From: CAZVAR01 sp964625225
GTDB taxonomy: Bacteria > Pseudomonadota > Alphaproteobacteria > JAJUGE01
Direction: 5' to 3'
NCBI GenBank assembly: GCA_964625225.1
Contig: CAZVAR010000032.1
Span: 1-27,156 of the forward strand
Length of the DNA: 27,156 nucleotides
In this document: in pieces, positions 21,664 to 27,156 of the stretch
Position numbering within the stretch: the first letter of the stretch is position 1
How the letters are laid out: the number at the start of each line of letters is the position of its first letter
Translations under genes and position numbers: made by a program
Notes under the pieces: generated by a model
What the model was told of the DNA's origin: nothing
Database searches by the model: none
The model's input: the letters and a program-made list of their open reading frames with translations, nothing else

Positions 21664-23961
21664 ATGAACTCGAGGATCATCTCCGCACGCGCGGCCGGCG
21701 CCCGTTGCCTTCTCGCGCTCGCCGCCATCACCGCCCTGCTCCTGACCGCCTTCCCGGCCCCGGCGCAGGTTCCCGCCGCAGCCGCGCAGCCGGCGCCCGG
21801 ATCCGAAGTGAGTACCGCCGATCTGGAAGCGCTCGTCGCCACGCTCGGCGACGAAGCGGAGCGGGAGAAGCTGCTGTCCCAGCTCCGCGCGCTGCTGGAG
21901 ACGCGGCGGGCCGTGGCGCCCGAGCCGGAGACGCCGGCGCTCGGTGCGCAGGTGCTCAACACCGTGTCCGAGCAGGTCGAGGAGCTGGGCACGCAGATGG
22001 TCGCGGCGGCCGAGTTCGTGATCGACCTGCCGCGGGCGTTCGGTTGGCTGCGCGACCAGATCACCGATCCCGCCGCCCGGGCGCGCTGGGTCGAGGCGCT
22101 GGTCAAGGCCATACTGGTCCTTGCCGCCGGCTTCGTCGCGCAGCTGGCGGCCGGCTGGCTGCTGCGGCGCCCGCGCCGTGCCGTCGAGACGCGGCATGAG
22201 CCGCGGCTGCTCGTCCGCACGGCCTTCCTCCTGATCCGCACCGTTCTCGACCTGCTGCCGGTGCTCGCCTTCGCTGCGGTCGCCTATGCGGTCCTGCCGC
22301 TGCTCAGCCCGCGCGGCGCGACGCGGCTGGCCGTGCTCGCGATCGTCAATGCGAATGTGGCGATGCGGCTGGTGGTCGCGTTCGGCCGAATGCTGCTGGC
22401 GCCGGACGTGCCGGCGCTGCGTTTGCCCTCACTGGCCGATCAGACGGCGCAGTATCTGTTCCTGTGGGTCCGGCGTCTGGCGGCGATCTCGATCTACGGC
22501 TATGTCACCGTCCAGGTCCTGCATGTGTTCGGGGCCTCGAACGACGCCTACAACATCCTGCTCAAGCTGCTCGGCCTCATCGTCGCGGTCCTGCTCGTCG
22601 TCATCGTCCTGCAGAACCGGGCCTATGTCGCGGACCGCCTGCGCGCCGGGACGGAGGGTCGCGGCGGCTATCACATGCTGCGGGCGCGCGTCGCCGACGT
22701 CTGGCACGTGTTCGCGATCGCCTATATCGCCGCCGTCTACGTGATCTGGGCGCTTCAGGTCGACGACGGCTTCGAGCTACTCTTCCGCGCGACGCTCCTG
22801 ACCGCCGTCATCCTCGTGGCGGCACGACTCGCCGTCGGAATCGTGCGCGGAGCGATGCGCCGCGGCTTCGCCCTCAGCGGCGAGCTGCGGCAGCAATACC
22901 CGACGCTGGAGGCGCACGCCAACCGCTACCTGCCGATCCTGCAACATGCTCTGGTCGCGCTGATCTGGGTGGTCGCCGCGCTCGCCCTGCTCGAGGCCTG
23001 GGGCTTCGACGCCTTCGGCTGGATCGCCTCCGAGACCGGGACCAGCCTTCTCGGCGCCCTGATCAAGATCGCGCTGCTGCTTTTCATCGGCGTGATCGCC
23101 TGGGAACTGGTGCGCGCCGCGGCCGAGCGCTACGCCCGACGGGCCGACGTGGCGAGCAGCGCACGCATGCGCACGCTGATGCCGCTGCTGCAGCGCATCA
23201 CCTTCGTCGTGCTGACCACCGTGATCGGCCTGACCGTTCTGGCCGAGATCGGCATCGACATCGGCCCGCTGCTGGCGGGTGCCGGGATCGTCGGCCTGGC
23301 GGTCGGCTTCGGCGCCCAGACGCTGGTGAAGGACATCATCACCGGGATCTTCATCCTGCTGGAGGATCAGTTCTCGGTGGGCGACGTCATCAATGCCGGC
23401 GGCAAGGGCGGTCTCGTCGAAGCGATCTCGATCCGTACCATCCGGCTGCGCGACTATGACGGCACCGTCCATGTCGTTCCCTACAGCGAGATCGGCACGA
23501 CCTCCAATCTGACCAAGGAGTTCAGCTACTATGTCTTTGACATCCGCGTCGCCTACCGCGAGGACATCGACCAGGTCATCGAGGTACTAAAGGGCGTCGC
23601 CCAGGAGATGATCGACGACCCCGAGTTCGGTCCCAAGATCATCCCGCCCTTCGAGGTGGCCGGCGTCGACAAGCTCGACGAGTCGGCCGTCATCGTCAAA
23701 TGCCGCATCAAGACCCTGCCGATCCAGCAATGGACCACCGGCCGCGAGTTCAACCGGCGTCTGAAGAAGCGCTTCGACGAGCTGGGCATCCAGATCCCCT
23801 TCCCGCACCGCACGCTCTATTTCGGAACGGACAAGCAGGGCGATGCGCCGCCGGCGCGCATCGCGCTCGACGACCGCGTCGCCACTCTGGCCGAAGCGGC
23901 CGCACAGGCGAAGAGCGGCGACGGTCGGGGTCGGAACGAAGCGCCGGCCGGGGCGTCATGA
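21664..23961 (+). CDS. Large MscS-family mechanosensitive channel
   Basis: The 765-residue protein starts with a signal peptide (about 1-35, FPAPAQ), then a helical, partly charged periplasmic stretch (47-140). About eleven hydrophobic segments follow between 144 and 560. The MscS core comes last: the TM3 pore helix GPLLAGAGIVGLAVGFGAQTLVKDIITG (534-561), then the beta domain with FILLEDQFSVGDVINAGGKGGLVEAISIRTIRLRDYDGTVHVVPYSEIG (563-611) and the C-terminal cage to about 730, ending in a charged tail. It is far larger than E. coli MscS (286 aa) and resembles the YbdG/YnaI/MscK-like expanded forms. No Shine-Dalgarno is evident before the ATG at 21664, and no in-frame start lies nearby upstream. 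Confidence 0.92.
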   Translation: MNSRIISARAAGARCLLALAAITALLLTAFPAPAQVPAAAAQPAPGSEVSTADLEALVATLGDEAEREKLLSQLRALLETRRAVAPEPETPALGAQVLNTVSEQVEELGTQMVAAAEFVIDLPRAFGWLRDQITDPAARARWVEALVKAILVLAAGFVAQLAAGWLLRRPRRAVETRHEPRLLVRTAFLLIRTVLDLLPVLAFAAVAYAVLPLLSPRGATRLAVLAIVNANVAMRLVVAFGRMLLAPDVPALRLPSLADQTAQYLFLWVRRLAAISIYGYVTVQVLHVFGASNDAYNILLKLLGLIVAVLLVVIVLQNRAYVADRLRAGTEGRGGYHMLRARVADVWHVFAIAYIAAVYVIWALQVDDGFELLFRATLLTAVILVAARLAVGIVRGAMRRGFALSGELRQQYPTLEAHANRYLPILQHALVALIWVVAALALLEAWGFDAFGWIASETGTSLLGALIKIALLLFIGVIAWELVRAAAERYARRADVASSARMRTLMPLLQRITFVVLTTVIGLTVLAEIGIDIGPLLAGAGIVGLAVGFGAQTLVKDIITGIFILLEDQFSVGDVINAGGKGGLVEAISIRTIRLRDYDGTVHVVPYSEIGTTSNLTKEFSYYVFDIRVAYREDIDQVIEVLKGVAQEMIDDPEFGPKIIPPFEVAGVDKLDESAVIVKCRIKTLPIQQWTTGREFNRRLKKRFDELGIQIPFPHRTLYFGTDKQGDAPPARIALDDRVATLAEAAAQAKSGDGRGRNEAPAGAS

Positions 23962-23986
23962 CGGCCGCGCCCGGCGGCCGCCCGCG

Positions 23987-24586
23987 TCAGCTCTCGCCGG
24001 CCGCCAGCGCTTCCAGCGCCTCCGGGCCCTCCGCGTCGATCACGGTGCGGGCGATCTCGTAGGGGAAGCCGGCCCGCCCGAGCGCCGCCAGATCCCGCGC
24101 GCGCCGGTCGCGGCGCTCGGCCGCCGGCCGGAACGGGCCGAGGCCGCGCCGCCGCGCCAGCGCGATCCCGGCCGCGAGGTCCGGGTGGGCGGCGAGATCG
24201 TCGAGCCCGGCCACTGCCGCCTCGACCACATCCGCTTCGACCCCCTTCTCGCCGAGCCGGGCACGGATCAGCCGCTGCGAGGCGCCGCGACGGTGCAGCG
24301 AACGGGCCTTGCCTTCCGCGTAGAGGCGGTCGTCGAGCAGGCCGTTCCGCTGCAGGCGCCGCAGCAGCGCTTCGATCGCGGCGGCACCTTCGCCCGGATC
24401 GGTTCCATGCACCCGCGCGGAGCGCAGCACCCGCCGCATCAGGACGCGCCGCAAATTCTCGGCAGAGGATGCATAGCGCTGCAGATAATGGAGCGCCGCG
24501 TTCTCCAGCCGTTCCGGCGTCGCCGGACGCGGGCCGCGGCGCCTGCGCTGGGCGGCGGCGGGCGGGGAAGAGGTGATCTCGCTCAT
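23987..24586 (-). CDS. recX: Regulatory protein RecX
   Basis: The 199-residue helical protein modulates RecA: RecX binds RecA filaments and limits their growth and recombinase activity. Recognisable are the family's helix-repeat units: ENAALHYLQRYASSAENLRRVLMRRVL (28-54), IEALLRRLQRNGLLDDRLYAEGKARSLHRRGASQRLIRARLGEKGV (71-116), and a third repeat to about residue 185. A 25-residue basic N-terminal extension precedes it. recA is not in the window. The start ATG at 24586 has GGAAG upstream. It converges with the MscS gene (25-bp gap) and diverges from the ABC-2 permease gene (63-bp gap), where CTATAT at 24611-24616 is an AT-rich spot that may serve either promoter. Confidence 0.88.
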   Translation of the reverse strand: MSEITSSPPAAAQRRRRGPRPATPERLENAALHYLQRYASSAENLRRVLMRRVLRSARVHGTDPGEGAAAIEALLRRLQRNGLLDDRLYAEGKARSLHRRGASQRLIRARLGEKGVEADVVEAAVAGLDDLAAHPDLAAGIALARRRGLGPFRPAAERRDRRARDLAALGRAGFPYEIARTVIDAEGPEALEALAAGES

Positions 24587-24649
24587 GCTTCCAGCCGGTC
24601 TCGCGGCCGTCTATATGGTGCGTGACCCGACGCTGCGGAACCCGTTCGC

Positions 24650-25483
24650 ATGCCCGACGCCACGCCCGAGACTGCGCATCGCTCGCCGCCGGCCCCGCCC
24701 GCGCCGCGCCGGCTCGGCCGCGTCAACTGGCTCGGCCTGTGGACCCTCTACGCGCGAGAGGTGCAGCGGTTCCTCAAGATCGTCGGCCAGACCGTGCTGG
24801 CTCCGGTCGTGACGACGCTGCTCTTCCTGGCGGTCTTCGCGCTCGCGCTCGGCCGCGACGTGGACGTAGTGGGCGGCGTGCCCTTCCTGGAGTTCCTGGC
24901 GCCGGGGCTGATCGTCATGGCGATGGTGCAGAACGCCTTCGCCAATGCCTCGAGCAGCCTGGTCCTGCTGAAGATCCAGGGCAACATCGTCGATCTGCTG
25001 ATGGCCCCGCTGTCTCCGGGCGAGCTGACCTGCGGCTTCGCGCTTGCCGGCGTCACGCGCGGGCTGCTGGTGGGCGCTGCGGTCGCGGCAGCGATGTGGC
25101 TGTTCGTGCCGCTGCGGCCGCACGATCCGCTCGCCGTCCTGTTCTATGCGGTCGCCGCCTCGCTCATGCTCTCGCTGCTCGGCCTCCTGACCGGAATCTG
25201 GGGGACCAAGTTCGACCACATCGCCTTCGTCACCAACTTCGTCGTGACGCCGTTCGCCTTCCTGTCCGGCACCTTCTATTCGATCGAGCGCTTGCCCGGC
25301 GTCTGGTACGCGGTCGCGCAGGCGAACCCGTTCTTCTTCATGATCGACGGAGTCCGCTACGGCTTCACCGGCCATGCCGACGGATCCCTCCTCGTCGGGG
25401 CCGTCGCCCTGGCCGCCATTGACCTCGCGCTGTGGGCCACGTGCCACCTGCTCTTCGCGCGCGGCTGGAAACTCAAGGCCTGA
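24650..25483 (+). CDS. ABC-2 type transporter permease
   Basis: The 277-residue inner-membrane protein has six hydrophobic segments (about 46-68, 84-104, 130-152, 162-186, 192-212 and 246-270). The family signature near the C-terminus, AVAQANPFFFMIDGVRYGFTG (221-241), corresponds to the ABC-2 consensus NPLTYLVDAVR; YadH and NodJ are the nearest named groups. Such permeases export polysaccharide, drugs or lipids with a separate ATPase. No ABC ATPase gene is adjacent: recX is upstream (divergent) and argD downstream. The partner must lie elsewhere or the gene is displaced. The N-terminal 20 residues are Pro/Ala-rich. argD starts 239 bp downstream with its own promoter. Confidence 0.88.
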   Translation: MPDATPETAHRSPPAPPAPRRLGRVNWLGLWTLYAREVQRFLKIVGQTVLAPVVTTLLFLAVFALALGRDVDVVGGVPFLEFLAPGLIVMAMVQNAFANASSSLVLLKIQGNIVDLLMAPLSPGELTCGFALAGVTRGLLVGAAVAAAMWLFVPLRPHDPLAVLFYAVAASLMLSLLGLLTGIWGTKFDHIAFVTNFVVTPFAFLSGTFYSIERLPGVWYAVAQANPFFFMIDGVRYGFTGHADGSLLVGAVALAAIDLALWATCHLLFARGWKLKA

Positions 25484-25623
25484 GCTCGCCCGCCATGCCT
25501 CCCGGGGGCAGGCGCGGCGGCGGGGACGGCCGCGCTCCCGGGCGCCTCGCGGAACGGCCCGAGTTCCGGGCCAACCGGGCCGCGCCCGGCCCGGCGGCCC
25601 CGGCGAAGACAATCGCGGCGCCA

Positions 25624-25652
25624 TTGACACCCGCGTCGCACAAGCTGATATT
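25624..25652 (+). promoter_or_regulatory. Sigma-70 promoter of argDF
   Basis: TTGACA at 25624-25629 (perfect) and GATATT at 25647-25652 (4/6) are 17 bp apart, the best promoter in the window. The transcription start would be near 25659, about 64 bases before the argD start. The DNA between them contains AT-rich tracts and the dyad listed next. Confidence 0.6.
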
Positions 25653-25675
25653 CCTCGTTTTTTCGCGGGTCTTCC

Positions 25676-25691
25676 TGCAACACTTGGTGCA
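25676..25691. promoter_or_regulatory. Interrupted 16-bp palindrome in the argD leader
   Basis: TGCAACACTTGGTGCA is symmetric at 6 of 8 base pairs, with TGCA at both ends, and lies just after the predicted transcription start. This position is typical of a repressor site. It does not resemble the classic ArgR box closely, so the regulator is unknown. Confidence 0.25.
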
Positions 25692-25722
25692 ACGCAAATC
25701 CACGGTGAAAGGATACGGTGTC

Positions 25723-26904
25723 GTGATTCCCGCTCTCATGCCGACCTACGGGGACCGGACTCTGGCCATCGAGCGGGGCGAAGGGGTTTACCTCTTCGAC
25801 AGCCAGGGGCGACGCTATCTCGATTTCGCCGCCGGCATCGCCGTGTGCATCCTCGGCCATGCCCATCCGCATCTCGTCAAGGCGCTGCAGGACCAGGCGG
25901 CGAAACTGTGGCACTGCTCGAACCTGTTCCGGATCCCGGGACAGGAGCGGGCCGGCGAACGGCTGGTTGCCGGGACCTTCGCCGACACCGTGTTCTTCGC
26001 CAATTCGGGCGCCGAGGCGATCGAATGCGGGCTGAAGATGGTCCGCAAATATCACGACACGACCGGCAATCCCGAGCGTTACCGCGTCATCACCGTCGAA
26101 GGGGCATTTCACGGGCGGACGCTCGCGACCATCTCCGCCGGCCGGCAGGCGAAGGTGATCCAGGGCTTCGAGCCGCTGGTCGAGGGCTTCGACCAGGTAC
26201 CGTTCGGCAATCTGAACGCGCTCAAGGGCGCGATTACCGCGGAGACCGGGGCGATCCTGGTCGAGCCGGTCCAGGGCGAGAGCGGCATCAAGCCGATGGA
26301 TGCCGACTATCTGCGCGCCGTTCGGCAGGTCTGCGACGAGTTCGGCCTGCTGATGATGGTAGACGAGATCCAGTCGGGCATGGGCCGCACCGGCCGGCTG
26401 TTCGCCCACGAATGGGCCGGCGTGCGGCCGGACATCGCTGCCGTCGCCAAGGGCCTGGGCGGCGGCTTCCCGGTCGGCGCCTGCCTCGCCACGGAGAAGG
26501 CGGCGGCCGGCATGACGGCGGGCAGCCACGGCTCGACCTTCGGCGGCAACCCGCTGGCGATGGCGGCCGTCAACGCGGTGCTCGACATCGTTCTGGAGCC
26601 GGATTTCCTGCCCCGGGTCGAGCGGATTTCCGCCATCCTGCGCGAGGAGTTGGAGGCCGTGGCCGGCAGGCATCCCGGGGTGATCGCCGGGCTGCGCGGT
26701 ACCGGCCTGATGCTCGGCCTCAAATCCGCGGTCCCGAACGCCGACCTGATCGCAGCGCTGCAGGAGGAGGGGCTGCTGACCGTGCCGGCGGGCGACAATG
26801 TCGTGCGTCTGCTGCCGCCGCTGATCATCGAGGAGAGTCATGTGCGCGAGGCCACGGACATGATCGACCGCGCCTGCCGCAAGCTGGCGCCGGCGACGGC
26901 GTGA
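25723..26904 (+). CDS. argD: Acetylornithine aminotransferase (ArgD)
   Basis: The 393-residue class III PLP aminotransferase converts N-acetyl-glutamate semialdehyde to N-acetylornithine, step four of arginine synthesis; homologues also act in lysine synthesis. Visible residues: NSGAEAIECGLKMVRK (94-109), FHGRTLATIS (129-138), EPVQGESGI (181-189), the PLP Asp214 in VDEIQSGMGRTG, Schiff-base Lys243 in AKGLGGGFPVGA, and the HGSTFGGNPLAMAA block. The start is GTG at 25723, 9 bp after AAAGGA (25708-25713). argF follows with at most an 18-bp gap, or a GTGA overlap, so they are one operon. Being followed by argF is why I choose ArgD over other ornithine-type aminotransferases. Confidence 0.93.
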   Translation: MIPALMPTYGDRTLAIERGEGVYLFDSQGRRYLDFAAGIAVCILGHAHPHLVKALQDQAAKLWHCSNLFRIPGQERAGERLVAGTFADTVFFANSGAEAIECGLKMVRKYHDTTGNPERYRVITVEGAFHGRTLATISAGRQAKVIQGFEPLVEGFDQVPFGNLNALKGAITAETGAILVEPVQGESGIKPMDADYLRAVRQVCDEFGLLMMVDEIQSGMGRTGRLFAHEWAGVRPDIAAVAKGLGGGFPVGACLATEKAAAGMTAGSHGSTFGGNPLAMAAVNAVLDIVLEPDFLPRVERISAILREELEAVAGRHPGVIAGLRGTGLMLGLKSAVPNADLIAALQEEGLLTVPAGDNVVRLLPPLIIEESHVREATDMIDRACRKLAPATA

Positions 26905-26921
26905 CGGAGCTCGCAACCGCC

Positions 26922-27156
26922 ATGTCCCCCCGGCACTTTCTCGACCTGTGCGATTTCGACGGCGCGACCCTGCGGCGCATCCTCGACCTCGGCGTCGGTT
27001 TCAAGCGTCGCCGCCACGACCGGACGACCGCGCCGCCGCTCGAGGGCAAGACGCTGGCGATGGTGTTCGAGAAGCCTTCGACCCGGACCCGCGTCTCCTT
27101 CGAGGTCGCGATGCACCAGCTCGGCGGCAACGCCGTCGTCCTTCACGAATCGGAGA
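26922..27156 (+). CDS. argF: Ornithine carbamoyltransferase, N-terminal part (ArgF), cut by window end
   Basis: The reading frame was translated by hand and runs off the right edge. The first 78 residues show MSPRHFLDLCDFDG, then EGKTLAMVFEKPSTRTRVSFEVAMHQLGGN; the STRTR core binds carbamoyl phosphate and the surrounding block is the carbamoyltransferase signature. Later motifs are beyond the window, but the argD neighbour and the OTCase-like EKPSTRTRVSFEV favour ornithine over aspartate carbamoyltransferase. The first ATG is at 26922, with GGAG at 11 bp; an in-frame GTG at 26901, overlapping the argD stop as GTGA, is an alternative that would add seven residues and couple translation. Confidence 0.93.
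   Translation, partial: MSPRHFLDLCDFDGATLRRILDLGVGFKRRRHDRTTAPPLEGKTLAMVFEKPSTRTRVSFEVAMHQLGGNAVVLHESE

Noticed and set aside
19856..21667. A 603-codon open frame on the plus strand in another frame
   Set aside because: It overlaps the acyl-CoA synthetase gene in a shifted frame; Arg/Pro-rich without domain features.
1..27156. Mobile elements, prophage, defence systems, rRNA or tRNA genes
   Set aside because: I looked for transposase, integrase, restriction or toxin-antitoxin proteins and for tRNA-like cloverleaf ends and found none; gene content and composition look like core chromosome.

Overview
The window is very GC-rich, gene-dense chromosomal DNA from an alphaproteobacterium. Three things point there: a SAM-II riboswitch directly upstream of metZ, the metZ-apaG gene order, and an IalB-family protein next to a Flp-type pilin. 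A Rhodospirillales-like lineage is a reasonable guess, but I cannot fix genus or species from sequence alone. I see no rRNA, tRNA, CRISPR array, insertion sequence, integrase or phage gene. Several starts are GTG or TTG, chosen from ribosome-binding sites.

Layout. 1-4325: a partial FAD-linked oxidase (minus) diverges from SAM-II-controlled metZ, followed by apaG, folE and a class I methyltransferase (all plus). 4411-6598: a minus-strand pair, an EthD-domain protein and then a ThDP-dependent enzyme of the acetolactate-synthase type. Its upstream region carries a four-tract G-quadruplex motif. 6991-9161: plus-strand class V aminotransferase, a YbjQ/UPF0145 protein and the MscL channel. 9228-15936: a long minus-strand run, mostly cell-envelope genes: a small membrane protein, a peptidoglycan-binding-domain protein, IalB, a Flp pilin only 58 residues long (easily overlooked), a polytopic membrane protein, a fold-type II PLP lyase, a TPR + disordered linker + MORN protein, and a thiol glutathione peroxidase. 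16047-19768: a minus-strand operon of an MDR oxidoreductase and a complete nitrate/sulfonate/taurine-class ABC importer (binding protein, ATPase, permease). It diverges from an AMP-forming acyl-CoA synthetase (19917-21431). 21664-27156: a large MscS-family channel, recX (minus), a lone ABC-2 permease, and the arginine genes argD and argF (argF cut by the window end).

How the genes fit together. metZ makes homocysteine from O-succinylhomoserine and is switched by SAM, the end product of its pathway. argD and argF are consecutive arginine-biosynthesis steps behind a TTGACA promoter. The importer, MDR enzyme and CoA ligase look like one uptake-and-activation unit for an unidentified organic acid or related compound. 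MscL and the MscS-like protein both serve osmotic protection.

Part 2 highlights: a possible distal expression platform for the SAM-II riboswitch (a long-range 11-bp helix that excludes an SD-masking helix), the G-quadruplex ahead of the EthD/ThDP operon, a sigma-54-like element at the right distance from the orphan pilin, and a thrice-repeated DLN-x-R-x-L motif in the MORN protein. These are sequence-level observations; none is experimentally shown here.
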